Assembly: GCF_004571075.1 (NCBI RefSeq) | Contig: NZ_SPQP01000010.1 | Location: 1 to 64,000, forward strand | DNA length: 64,000 nucleotides | DNA from: Blastococcus sp. TF02A-35 | Lineage (GTDB): Bacteria > Actinomycetota > Actinomycetes > Mycobacteriales > Geodermatophilaceae | Direction of reading: 5' to 3' | Shown here: positions 44,512 through 52,952 of the stretch, in pieces | Layout of the letters: the number at the start of each line of letters is the position of its first letter | How positions within the stretch are numbered: the first letter of the stretch is position 1 | Notes under the pieces: model-generated | Told to the model about the DNA's origin: nothing | Databases searched by the model: none | What the model saw: only the letters and a program-made list of their open reading frames with translations | Program-made: the position numbers and the translations under genes

Positions 44512-45409
44512 CGGCCTCGGACCGGTCGACGAGGTTCGTGAACACCTCACGGGTCGCCGTCGACCGGTTCATGGTGATGAAGTGGATGCCCGGCACGCCC
44601 TCGTCCAGCAGGGTGCGGCACAGGTCGGTGGCGACCTCGACGCCCAGGGCGCGGACGGCCGCCCTGTCCTCGGGGCGGTCGCCGTCGAGCGCCGCGAACC
44701 GCTCGGCGAGGTCGGCCGGGAAGGCCTGGCCGGACAGCTGCACGATGCGGGTGATCTGGCGGACGTTCGTGACCGGCATGACCCCGGCCAGGATCGGCAC
44801 GTCGCAGCCCCGCTCGGCGACCCGGTCGCGCAGCCGCAGGTAGTCCTCGGCCCGGAAGAACATCTGGGTGATCGCGAAGTCGGCACCGGCCCGGCACTTG
44901 GCCACGAACTGGTCGACGTCGGAGTCCAGGTCCGGCGAGCGCGGGTGCCGCTCCGGGAAGGCGGCCACGCCGACGGAGAAGTCCCCGATCGACCGGATCA
45001 GCTCCACGAGCTCGGCGGCGTACTGCAGCCCCTCGGGGTGGGCGACCCAGTCGGCCTGCGGGTCGGCGCCGGGCGGGTCACCCCGCAGCGCCAGGACGTT
45101 CCGGACGCCGGCCGCCGCCAGCCGGCTGACGATGTGCCGCAGCTCGGCGACGCTGTGGTCGACCGCCGTCAGGTGCGCCAGCGGCGTCATCGTCGTCTCG
45201 GTGGCGATCCGCTCGGTCACCGCGAGCGTGCCCTCGCGGGTGGAGCCGCCGGCCCCGTAGGTCACCGACACGAAGGAGGGCCGCAGCCGCTCGAGCTCCC
45301 GCAGCGCGGTCCAGAGCTGGACGTCCCCCTCGGGCGTCTTCGCCGGGAAGAACTCGAACGACCACGTCGGCCGCTCGGTGGCCAGCAGCTCGCGCACGGT
45401 CGGGGTCAC
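44501..45409 (-). CDS. metF: Methylenetetrahydrofolate reductase MetF
   Basis: 302-residue FAD enzyme reducing 5,10-methylene-THF to 5-methyl-THF for methionine synthesis. Motifs: [71 protein letters not shown] and [14 protein letters not shown]. Length fits MetF. The GTG at 45409 lacks a strong ribosome site. Divergent from the GGPP synthase gene, an arrangement recalling M. tuberculosis Rv2172c/idsA2. Confidence 0.94.
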   Translation of the reverse strand: MTPTVRELLATERPTWSFEFFPAKTPEGDVQLWTALRELERLRPSFVSVTYGAGGSTREGTLAVTERIATETTMTPLAHLTAVDHSVAELRHIVSRLAAAGVRNVLALRGDPPGADPQADWVAHPEGLQYAAELVELIRSIGDFSVGVAAFPERHPRSPDLDSDVDQFVAKCRAGADFAITQMFFRAEDYLRLRDRVAERGCDVPILAGVMPVTNVRQITRIVQLSGQAFPADLAERFAALDGDRPEDRAAVRALGVEVATDLCRTLLDEGVPGIHFITMNRSTATREVFTNLVDRSEAVTP

Positions 45410-45574
45410 GGAACCGAAGCGTACGGGCGTGCGGCGCGGCGGCCGCCGGATCTCCCCCCGCGGGGTGCATCCACGGCGCGGTCCGGGACGGAAGGACCCC
45501 CAGCAGCAGCACGTCGGAGCGCGGACAGGAGATCGGCGATGGACCGGAGCACGGCAGTTGCCCCGCTCGCGGGG

Positions 45575-45601
45575 TGGACCACCACCGGGTTGGGCGATAC
45601 T
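45575..45601 (+). promoter_or_regulatory. Candidate promoter of the crtE-crtI-crtB operon
   Basis: A GATACT -10-like box at 45596-45601 lies 6 nt before the ATG at 45608, so the transcript could be leaderless. A TGGACC -35-like hexamer is at 45575-45580 with a short 15-nt spacer. A hairpin CCCCGCTCGCGGGG (45561-45574) precedes it. Prediction from sequence pattern only. Confidence 0.45.
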
Positions 45602-45607
45602 GACCAC

Positions 45608-46735
45608 ATGATCGCCGGGGCGCAGCAGCGCGAGTCCGCCCGCCCCGCCGCCCGCCTGGCGGCCGCCGACCTCGACCGCATCCGCGGCGCGGTCGCCGAG
45701 GCGCTCACCGCCTTCCTCGAGGGCCAGCGGACCACGCTGGCCGCCATGGACCCCCGGCTGGCCCCCGTCGCCGACGAGGTCTGCGCCCTGGCCGAGGGCG
45801 GCAAGAAGCTGCGCCCCTCCTTCGCCTACTGGGGCTGGCGCGCCGCGCGCGGCCAGGGCCAGGGCAGCGGGGAGGACGACGCGGCGGTGCTGCGGGCGGT
45901 CGCGGCCCTGGAGTTCGTGCACGCCAGCGCGCTCGTGCACGACGACGTCATGGACGCCGCCGGCACCCGGCGCGGACGGCCCACCACGCACGTCGGCTTC
46001 GCCGCCAAGCACGCCGCCGAGCAGCTCAACGGCGACCGGGAGCTCTTCGGCACCGGCGCGGCCATCCTCGTGGGCGACCTCGCGCTCGTGTGGTCCGACG
46101 AGCTGCTCCGCTGCTCCGGCATCTCCGAGGCGGCCCTCGGCCGGGCCCGGCCGGTGTGGGACACCATGCGCACCGAGGTCACCGCCGGCCAGTACCTCGA
46201 CCTCCTCCGGGCGGCCGGCGGGTTCCCCGGGCCGGACGGCGCCCTGGCCGTGGCCCGCTACAAGAGCGCCGGCTACACCGTGCAGCGCCCCCTCCAGCTC
46301 GGCGTCGCCCTCGCCGGCGGCGGGCCGGCGGTCGTCGAGGCGTGCACGGCCATCGGCCTGCCGCTGGGCGAGGCCTTCCAGCTGCGCGACGACGTCCTCG
46401 GCGTATTCGGCGACCCGGCGGTGACCGGGAAGTCCGCCGACGACGACCTCCGCGAGGGCAAGCAGACGCTGCTCATCGCGCTGGCCGAGGAGGCCGCGGA
46501 CGACGCCGGCCGCCGGCTGCTGGCCGACCTCCTCGGCAACCCCGACGCCCGGACCGAGGACCTCGACGCCCTGCGCGACCTGCTGGTGAGCACCGGCGCG
46601 CGCGACCGGGTGGAGGAGCGGATCACCCGCCGCACCGCCGAGGCGCGCGATGCCATCGCCGAGGCGCCGATCGCCGACGACGCCCGGGCCGCCCTCGACG
46701 CGCTCGCCGTCGCCGCCACCACCCGCGCCGCCTGA
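45608..46735 (+). CDS. crtE: Geranylgeranyl diphosphate synthase (polyprenyl synthetase)
   Basis: 375-residue prenyl synthase making the C20 precursor of carotenoids. The first Asp-rich motif is DDVMD at 112-116 and the second DDVLG at 261-265 (a DDxxG variant common among actinobacterial GGPP/idsA enzymes), with GGKKLRPSF and [16 protein letters not shown] also present. The symbol crtE follows the context of crtI and crtB; idsA is an alternative name. Stop overlaps the crtI start (TGATG). Confidence 0.92.
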   Translation: MIAGAQQRESARPAARLAAADLDRIRGAVAEALTAFLEGQRTTLAAMDPRLAPVADEVCALAEGGKKLRPSFAYWGWRAARGQGQGSGEDDAAVLRAVAALEFVHASALVHDDVMDAAGTRRGRPTTHVGFAAKHAAEQLNGDRELFGTGAAILVGDLALVWSDELLRCSGISEAALGRARPVWDTMRTEVTAGQYLDLLRAAGGFPGPDGALAVARYKSAGYTVQRPLQLGVALAGGGPAVVEACTAIGLPLGEAFQLRDDVLGVFGDPAVTGKSADDDLREGKQTLLIALAEEAADDAGRRLLADLLGNPDARTEDLDALRDLLVSTGARDRVEERITRRTAEARDAIAEAPIADDARAALDALAVAATTRAA

Positions 46736-48234
46736 TGGTCCGCACCGTCCCGGGCCGCACCGACCGCGTCGTCGTCGTCGGGGCCGGCCTCGCCGGGCTG
46801 GGCGCGGCGCTGCGGCTGCGCGGCGCCGGCCGGGAGGTCACCGTGGTCGAGCGGGGGCGGGGCCCCGGCGGCCGGGCCGGGCGCGTCGAGGAGCGCGGCT
46901 ACGTGCTGGACACCGGCCCCTCGGTGTTCACCGCGCCCGAGGTCGTGGCCGACACGCTCGCCGCCGTCGGCGAGAAGCTGGAGGACCGGCTGGACCTGCG
47001 GCCGCTGGAGACCAGCTACCGGGCGCAGTTCGCCGACGGCAGCCACCTGGACGTGCACGCCGACCCCGGGGCGTTCGCCGACGAGGTCGCCGCGCTGTGC
47101 GGCCCGGCGGAGGCCGCGGCCCTGCGCCGGTACCTGGCCGACCTCGCCGAGCTCTACCGCCTGCAGCTGACCACCTTCATCGACCGGAACCTCGACTCGC
47201 CGCTGGACCTGCTGGGACCCCAGCTGCTGACCCTGGCCCGCCGCGGCGGCTTCGGCCGGCTGTCCTCGCACGTGGCCAGGTACTTCGCCGACGACCGGCT
47301 GCGCCGGCTGTTCAGCTTCCAGGCCCTCTACGCGGGCGTCTCCCCCTTCCGCGCCATCGCCGCGTACGCGGTGATCGCCCAGCTCGACATCGGCGCGGGC
47401 GTCTGGCACCCGGTCGGCGGCATCGGGGCGGTGCCGCGCGCGCTGGCCGGCGCGGCGGCCGACGCCGGGGTCACCTTCCGGTACGGCTCCGGCGTCGCCG
47501 AGCTGGAAACGTCGGGGTCGCGGGTCACCGGGGTGCTCCTGGCCGACGGCGAGCGGCTGCCCGCGGACGCCGTCGTCGTCACCACCGACGCGCCGCACAC
47601 CCTGGTGCCCGGCCTGCGCGGGCCGCGTCGGCCCGTCTACTCCCCCTCGTGCGTCGCGCTGCACCTCGGCGTGCGCGCCGAGCTGCCCGGGCAGGCCCAC
47701 CACACGATCAGCTTCGGGCACTCCTGGCGCGGGGTGTTCGACGAGCTGACCCGCGACGGCCGGCCCATGAGCGACCCGAGCCTCCTCATCAGCATGCCGT
47801 CGGTCACCGACCGGTCCCTGGCGCCCGGCTCCGCGGACGGGGAGCACGGCCAGGTGCTCAGCGTCGTCGCGCCGACGCCGAACCTCGACCGGCGCAGCGG
47901 CGGCAACCCCGACCTGGACTGGGACGAGCTGGCCCCGCGCTACCGGGAGGAGCTGCTGGCCACCCTGGAGGCGCGCGGCTTCCGCGGCGTGGGCGACCAC
48001 GTCGAGGTCGAGCACATGGACACCCCGCGCTCCTGGGCCGCCCAGGGCATGGCCGCGGGGACGCCGTTCGCGCTCGCGCACACGTTCGGCCAGACCGGCC
48101 CCTTCCGGCCGAGCACCCTCCCCCGCCGGGGGCCGGAGAACGTCGTGCTGGCCGGTTCGTCGGTGCAGCCCGGCGTCGGCGTGCCCATGGTGCTGATCAG
48201 CGGCCGGCTCGCCGCGGAGAGGATCACCGGATGA
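46735..48234 (+). CDS. crtI: Phytoene desaturase CrtI
   Basis: 499-residue FAD oxidoreductase introducing double bonds into phytoene. The N-terminal FAD motif [28 protein letters not shown] (about 12-39) is followed by [22 protein letters not shown], a mid-domain [14 protein letters not shown] and a C-terminal FAD/lycopene motif [23 protein letters not shown]. All are standard for CrtI. ATG overlaps the crtE stop. Confidence 0.94.
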   Translation: MVRTVPGRTDRVVVVGAGLAGLGAALRLRGAGREVTVVERGRGPGGRAGRVEERGYVLDTGPSVFTAPEVVADTLAAVGEKLEDRLDLRPLETSYRAQFADGSHLDVHADPGAFADEVAALCGPAEAAALRRYLADLAELYRLQLTTFIDRNLDSPLDLLGPQLLTLARRGGFGRLSSHVARYFADDRLRRLFSFQALYAGVSPFRAIAAYAVIAQLDIGAGVWHPVGGIGAVPRALAGAAADAGVTFRYGSGVAELETSGSRVTGVLLADGERLPADAVVVTTDAPHTLVPGLRGPRRPVYSPSCVALHLGVRAELPGQAHHTISFGHSWRGVFDELTRDGRPMSDPSLLISMPSVTDRSLAPGSADGEHGQVLSVVAPTPNLDRRSGGNPDLDWDELAPRYREELLATLEARGFRGVGDHVEVEHMDTPRSWAAQGMAAGTPFALAHTFGQTGPFRPSTLPRRGPENVVLAGSSVQPGVGVPMVLISGRLAAERITG

Positions 48235-49166
48235 CCGCGGCCGACGACCGGCAGGCGCAGCTGGACGCCGCCTACCGACGCTGCGCCGCCATCGCCGCGG
48301 AGCACGGGAAGAGCTACCACCTGGCCACCCGCCTGCTCACCGCCGACCGGCGCCCGGCGGTGCACGCGCTCTACGCCGCCGCGCGGGTCGCCGACGACTT
48401 CGTCGACCACCCGGGCGCCGACCCGGCCGGCGACCTGATGACCTGGTCGAAGGCGCTGCTGGAGGAGCTGGAGACCGGGTGGTCCGACGACCCGGTGCGG
48501 CTGGCGCTGGTGCACACCTACCGTCGCTACGACATCCCGCTGGAGCACCTGGTCGACTTCCTCGCCGCGATGACCAGCGACCTCGACGTCACCGGCTACG
48601 CGGACATGGACGCCCTCGACCGGTACATGTGGGGCTCGGCGTCGGTGATCGGGCTCCAGGTGCTGCCCGTGCTGGGCACCGCCCCCGGCGTGCCCCGGGA
48701 GGAGGCCGCCCCGCACGCCATCGCGCTGGGCGAGGCCTTCCAGCTGACCAACTTCCTGCGCGACGTCGGGGAGGACGTCGACCGGGGCCGGGTGTACCTG
48801 CCCGCCGACCTCATGGCCGCGCACGGGGTGACGCGCGAGCAGCTGGCGGAGAAGCGGTTCGACGACCGGTTCCGGCAGCTGATGCGCGAGATGGTGGCGA
48901 TCGTGCGCCGCCGCTACGACGACGCGGCGCCCGGCACCCCGATGCTCGCGCCGGAGAGCCGGGACTGCGTGCGCGCCGCGACCGCCCTCTACGGCGGGAT
49001 CCTCACCGAGATCGAGAGGGCCGACTACCGGGTGCTCGACCGGCGGGTGTCGGTGTCCAGGCCACGGCGCCTGGCCGTGTTCGCCCGCCGGTTGACCGCG
49101 GCCCAGCTGGCCAGGGTCAGGGTGACCATCGCGAAGCCGAAGAGCAGGTCCTCGACCGGCGCGTAG
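48231..49166 (+). CDS. crtB: Phytoene synthase CrtB
   Basis: 311-residue squalene/phytoene synthase-type enzyme joining two GGPP. Motifs: YHLATRLLTADRRPAVHALYAAARVADDFVD (DxxxD), EAFQLTNFLRDVGEDVDRGRVYLP (DxxxD) and YGGILTEIERADYRVLDRR. ATG overlaps the crtI stop (ATGA). The last 47 codons (49025-49166) are antisense to the C-terminal half of crtYd, yet contain the family's C-terminal SRPRRLAVFARRL part, so the overlap is genuine coding on both strands. Confidence 0.95.
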   Translation: MTAADDRQAQLDAAYRRCAAIAAEHGKSYHLATRLLTADRRPAVHALYAAARVADDFVDHPGADPAGDLMTWSKALLEELETGWSDDPVRLALVHTYRRYDIPLEHLVDFLAAMTSDLDVTGYADMDALDRYMWGSASVIGLQVLPVLGTAPGVPREEAAPHAIALGEAFQLTNFLRDVGEDVDRGRVYLPADLMAAHGVTREQLAEKRFDDRFRQLMREMVAIVRRRYDDAAPGTPMLAPESRDCVRAATALYGGILTEIERADYRVLDRRVSVSRPRRLAVFARRLTAAQLARVRVTIAKPKSRSSTGA

Positions 49167-49372
49167 GCGATCCGCGGGCCCCAGATGGTGCGCTCGTCGT
49201 AGACCACGACGTCCAGGCCGGTGAGCACGCCGTTCATCAGCAGCTGGAACGTCACCACGATCGCGTAGGCGACCCAGAAGACCGGCCGGGTGACCATCCG
49301 GGTGCGGTACACGGCCAGGTCGACGACGAGCACGGCCAGCACCGCCAGCACCGCCAGGGCCGAGTAGCTCAT
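49025..49372 (-). CDS. crtYd: Lycopene cyclase subunit CrtYd-like
   Basis: 115-residue membrane protein, the second half of the heterodimeric actinobacterial lycopene cyclase. Three hydrophobic helices; conserved IAYAPVEDLLFGFAMVTLTLA with the PVED Glu/Asp pair. Coupled to crtYc by ATGA. Its C-terminal 47 codons are antisense to crtB. Whether the cyclase makes beta or epsilon rings, or cyclises one or both ends, is not visible. Confidence 0.87.
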   Translation of the reverse strand: MSYSALAVLAVLAVLVVDLAVYRTRMVTRPVFWVAYAIVVTFQLLMNGVLTGLDVVVYDERTIWGPRIAYAPVEDLLFGFAMVTLTLASWAAVNRRANTARRRGLDTDTRRSSTR

Positions 49373-49719
49373 CGCCCGCTCCCGGCCTCCTCGGCCGGGT
49401 AGCCCGCGTCCCAGCCGGTCACCTTGCGCACCGCCTCCAGCGCCAGCACCGAGCACAGCGGGACGACGAGAAAAAACAGCACCTCCTCGACCGGGATGCC
49501 GCCGGGCAGCCGGACGTCGAGGGTCCGGGTCGCCGAGTAGTCCCAGTGCCCCTGCGCGATGGCGTAGAGGACCCAGACGACGAAGACGGCGAACTCGGGC
49601 ACGACGGCCAGCAGCAGCCGGCGCCACCGGGCGTAGACCCGCACCCGCAGGAACAGCTCCAGCGGCGCGGTCACCACCAGGCAGCCGACGAGCAGGCCGA
49701 GGTAGGTGAACCGCTCCAT
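49369..49719 (-). CDS. crtYc: Lycopene cyclase subunit CrtYc-like
   Basis: 116-residue membrane protein with three helices, the first half of the heterodimeric lycopene cyclase. Conserved LVVTAPLELFLRVRVYARWRRL and the catalytic-type PVEEVLFFLVVP motif. ATG at 49719; its stop overlaps the crtYd start. Transcribed convergent to crtB, so cyclase expression is independent of the crtE-crtI-crtB operon. Confidence 0.88.
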   Translation of the reverse strand: MERFTYLGLLVGCLVVTAPLELFLRVRVYARWRRLLLAVVPEFAVFVVWVLYAIAQGHWDYSATRTLDVRLPGGIPVEEVLFFLVVPLCSVLALEAVRKVTGWDAGYPAEEAGSGR

Positions 49720-49734
49720 CGCGCGGGCCGGGGC

Positions 49735-50058
49735 CTAGAGGGCCAGGGCCTGGGCGCGGCGGGTGACCTCGGTGTGCCGGTTGTCGCGCAGGGCCTGGAC
49801 CGGCGTACCCGGCAGCGACTCGTCCTCGCGGAAGAGCCAGTCGAAGGCCTCCTGATCGGTGAAGCCGCCGTCCTGGAGGACCGTCAGCAGACCGGGGAGG
49901 TGCTTGAGGATCACGCCGTCCTGGACGAAGTCGGCGGGGATCTTGCCGTTGCCGCTGCCCGGGACGGCCATGAGCTTCCGGTCGCGCAGGAGCTGGCGGA
50001 CCCGGTTGGGCGAGGTGCCCAGGAGCTGGGCGACCTCCGCGGGGGTGAGCGTGTCCAT
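49735..50058 (-). CDS. Rv2175c-like DNA-binding protein
   Basis: 107-residue winged-helix/MerR-like DNA-binding protein. It follows the pattern of M. tuberculosis Rv2175c: LTPAEVAQLLGTSPNRVRQLLRDRKLMAV, IPADFVQDGVILKHLPGLLTVLQDGGFTDQEAFDWLF and a VTRRAQALAL end. In Mycobacterium Rv2175c is a substrate of the kinase PknL; a PASTA kinase lies 2.9 kb away here. The ATG sits 13 bp from the divergent ATG of the hydroxy-acid dehydrogenase, within an inverted repeat (CCATAGG/CCTATGG). Confidence 0.82.
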   Translation of the reverse strand: MDTLTPAEVAQLLGTSPNRVRQLLRDRKLMAVPGSGNGKIPADFVQDGVILKHLPGLLTVLQDGGFTDQEAFDWLFREDESLPGTPVQALRDNRHTEVTRRAQALAL

Positions 50059-50071
50059 AGGGTGCCAGCCT

Positions 50072-51211
50072 ATGGCGAGCGACAGCGGGACCGACAGCCG
50101 GTTGCCGGGGCAGCGACGGCGTGCCCCCGGGGATGCCACGCCCGAGGACCCGGGCGCCGAGCCGCCCTTCCTCGACCTGGACCGGCTGGAGGCAGCCGCC
50201 CGCGACCGGCTGCCCGCCGACGTCTACGACTACTACGCCGGCGGCTCGGAGACCGAGACGACGCTGCGCGAGGCCCCCGGGGCCTGGCGGTCGTGGCGGC
50301 TGCGGCCCCGGGTCCTGCGCGGCGTCTCCACCGTGGCGCTGGGCACCGAGCTCCTCGGCAGCGCCGTCCGCACGCCCGTCGGCGTCGCCCCCTGGGCCTA
50401 CCAGGGCATGGCGCACCCCGACGGCGAGCTGGCCACCGCCCGCGGTGCGGTCGCCACCGGCGCGCTGATGACCGCCTCCACCAGCGCGACCCACACCCTC
50501 GAGGAGGTCGCCGCCGCGGCCACCGGGACGCCGGCCTGGTTCCAGCTCTACCGGCTGCACTCCCCCGGCCACACCGACGACCTCGCCCGCCGCGCCGGCG
50601 ACGCCGGATACCGGGCGCTGGTGCTCACCGTCGACCTGCCCCTCCTCGGGCGCCGCCACCGCGACCTGCGGCACTCCTTCGCGCTGCCGGCCGGGCTGCG
50701 CATGGCCAACCACCCGGCCACCGGCGAGGACCGGCCCACCCTCGACGACCTGGCCACGGCCACCTGGACGTTCGACGACATCGCCCGGTTCGGCGAGCTC
50801 TCCGGGCTGCCGGTGGTGGTCAAGGGCGTGCTGCGGGGCGACGACGCCGTCCGCTGCGTGCAGGCCGGGGCCTCGGCGGTCTAGGTCTCCACCCACGGCG
50901 GGCGCCAGGTCGACCCCGCCGTCGCCAGCGCGCACGCCCTCCCGGAGGTGGTCGACGCCGTCGGCGACGACGTCGAGGTCTACGCCGACGGCGGCATCCG
51001 GTCCGGGTCCGACGTCCTGACCGCGCTCGCGCTCGGCGCCTCGGCGGTGTTCGTCGGCCGGCCGACCATCTGGGGGCTGGCCGGCGGCGGCGCCGAGGGG
51101 GTCGCGCGGGTCCTGGCCGGGCTGACCGAGGAGCTGGCGCACACCATGGCGCTGTGCGGGCTGGACGACGTCCGTTCGGTGCCCCGCGACTCGGTGACGC
51201 CGGCGCGATAA
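50072..51211 (+). pseudogene. FMN-dependent alpha-hydroxy-acid dehydrogenase, interrupted by TAG
   Basis: The frame encodes a lactate 2-monooxygenase/LldD-type FMN enzyme, but a TAG at 50882-50884 (codon 271) interrupts it. Upstream: DVYDYYAGGSETETTLREA, VGVAPWAYQGMAHPDGELATARGA, PAWFQLYRL and VVKGVLRGDDAVRCVQAGASAV. Downstream, in the same frame, VSTHGGRQVDPAVAS gives the active-site His/Arg, then DVEVYADGGIRSGSDVLTALALGASAVFVGR. A change of TGG (Trp) to TAG would explain it. Possible alternatives are a sequencing error or readthrough. Both parts otherwise keep normal codon use, so decay is recent. Confidence 0.85.
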
Positions 51212-51300
51212 CCTCGGGGAGGGCCGTGACTGGCGCGTCGAGGTGGGCCACCACCGGGGAGCGGCTCGCACCACCGACGCCGTGCGCCTGGGCACCTAAC
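51212..51300 (+). promoter_or_regulatory. ZTP (pfl) riboswitch upstream of glyA
   Basis: The non-coding stretch contains GGGCCGTGACTGGCG, CCACCGGGGAGC and GCGCCTGGGCA in the order and spacing of the ZTP-sensing pfl riboswitch, which commonly precedes glyA and other one-carbon or purine genes. It ends about 24 nt before the glyA ATG. ZTP (ZMP) accumulates when 10-formyl-THF is short; binding turns on such genes. The last pseudoknot strand lies close to the ribosome site, so translational control is plausible. Confidence 0.9.
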
Positions 51301-51323
51301 GACCGTCGCGCGCAGGAGCCCTC

Positions 51324-52802
51324 ATGACCGACACCGTCCGCACCACCCCCTCCCACGCCACCCCGTTCGACGCCGGCGCCGCGTCGGCGGCCTACCGCAA
51401 CGCGCTGGCCGTGATCGGCGCCGTCGAGCCGCGGGTGGCCGACGCGATCAGCGCCGAGCTGGCCGACCAGCGGGCCTCGCTCAAGCTGATCGCCAGCGAG
51501 AACTACGCCAGCCCCGCGGTGCTGCTCACCATGGGCAACTGGTTCAGCGACAAGTACGCCGAGGGCACCGTCGGCCACCGCTTCTACGCCGGCTGCCAGA
51601 ACGTCGACACCGTCGAGGCGCTGGCCGCCGAGCACGCCCGGGCGCTGTTCGGCGCCCCGCACGCCTACGTGCAGCCGCACTCGGGCATCGACGCCAACCT
51701 CGTGGCGTTCTGGGCGGTCCTGGCGCAGCGCGTCGAGCTGCCCGCGCTGGAGAAGGCCGGCGTCCGGCACGTCAACGACCTCACCGACGAGGACTGGTCG
51801 GCGCTGCGGCACGCGCTCGGCGACCAGCGGATGCTCGGCATGTCGCTCGACGCCGGTGGCCACCTCACCCACGGGTTCCGCCCCAACATCAGCGGCAAGA
51901 TGTTCGAGCAGTCCTCCTACGGCACCGACCCGGCCACGGAGCTGCTCGACTACGACGCCGTCCGCGCCCGGGCCCGGGAGTTCCGCCCGCTGATCCTCAT
52001 GGCCGGCTACTCCGCCTACCCGCGGCGGGTCAACTTCGCGACGATGCGCGAGATCGCCGACGAGGTGGGTGCCACGCTCGTGGTCGACATGGCGCACTTC
52101 GCCGGGCTGGTGGCCGGCAAGGTCCTCACCGGCGACTTCGACCCGGTGCCGCACGCGCACGTCGTCACCAGCACCAGCCACAAGTCGCTGCGCGGGCCGC
52201 GCGGCGGCTTCGTCCTCGCCCAGCCCGAGTTCGCCGACGCCGTCGACCGCGGCTGCCCGATGGTGCTGGGCGGCCCGCTCCCCCAGGTCATGGCCGCCAA
52301 GGCCGTCGCCTTCGCCGAGGCCCGCCAGCCGGCGTTCGCCGGGTACGCCCGGGCGGTCGCCGACAACGCCCTCACCCTGGCCGAGGGGCTGTCCCGCCGC
52401 GGCGTGCGGCTGGTCACCGGCGGCACCGACAACCACCTCGTGCTCCTGGACGTGAGCGGCTTCGGCCTCACCGGCCGGCAGGCGGAGTCGGCGCTGCTCG
52501 ACGCCGGGATCGTCACCAACCGCAACGCCGTCCCGGCCGACCCGAACGGCGCCTGGTACACCTCCGGGGTCCGGATCGGGACCCCGGCGCTGACCAGCCG
52601 TGGCTTCGGGGCCGAGGAGTTCGACCGGGTCGCGGGCCTCATCGCCGACGTCCTGGGCGCCACCACCCCCACCTCCACCTCGGCGGGCACGCCGTCCCAG
52701 GCCAGGTACTCGATCGCCGACGGCGTGGCGGACCGGACCCGCTCGGCGGCGGCGGAGCTGCTGGCGGAGCACCCCCTGTATCCCGGCCTCGATCTTGCGT
52801 GA
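51324..52802 (+). CDS. glyA: Serine hydroxymethyltransferase, long form
   Basis: 492-residue PLP enzyme converting serine and THF to glycine and methylene-THF. Motifs: [60 protein letters not shown] and the PLP Lys in [14 protein letters not shown] (287). It is longer than the usual 420-430 residues because of an N-terminal extension and an internal insert (about 130-185), a known actinobacterial/chlamydial variant. The ATG has GGAG 7 nt upstream and the ZTP riboswitch in its leader. Confidence 0.95.
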   Translation: MTDTVRTTPSHATPFDAGAASAAYRNALAVIGAVEPRVADAISAELADQRASLKLIASENYASPAVLLTMGNWFSDKYAEGTVGHRFYAGCQNVDTVEALAAEHARALFGAPHAYVQPHSGIDANLVAFWAVLAQRVELPALEKAGVRHVNDLTDEDWSALRHALGDQRMLGMSLDAGGHLTHGFRPNISGKMFEQSSYGTDPATELLDYDAVRARAREFRPLILMAGYSAYPRRVNFATMREIADEVGATLVVDMAHFAGLVAGKVLTGDFDPVPHAHVVTSTSHKSLRGPRGGFVLAQPEFADAVDRGCPMVLGGPLPQVMAAKAVAFAEARQPAFAGYARAVADNALTLAEGLSRRGVRLVTGGTDNHLVLLDVSGFGLTGRQAESALLDAGIVTNRNAVPADPNGAWYTSGVRIGTPALTSRGFGAEEFDRVAGLIADVLGATTPTSTSAGTPSQARYSIADGVADRTRSAAAELLAEHPLYPGLDLA

Positions 52803-52804
52803 GC

Positions 52805-52859
52805 GGCCTCCCTGCTGGGGCCCGCCGCGAGCTCGCGAGCGGTGGGCGGCAGGGAGGCC
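52805..52859 (+). terminator. Hairpin after glyA
   Basis: GGCCTCCCTGC at 52805-52815 pairs with GCAGGGAGGCC at 52849-52859 (perfect 11-bp outer stem), with further self-complementary sequence inside. It starts 3 bp after the glyA stop. No T-run. Confidence 0.6.
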
Positions 52860-52938
52860 CTTCCGCGGTTCATCCGCACCACGGGCCACGGCGGCCCCCC
52901 GTGCCGCGTGGTGGGGCGCCCCCCGGCCGAGGCGCTCC

Positions 52939-52944
52939 TACACT
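52939..52944 (+). promoter_or_regulatory. Candidate -10 box of the PASTA kinase gene
   Basis: TACACT lies 8 nt before the GTG at 52953, consistent with a leaderless mRNA. No clear -35 hexamer is seen. Sequence-pattern prediction only. Confidence 0.45.
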
Positions 52945-52952
52945 CATCCGTT

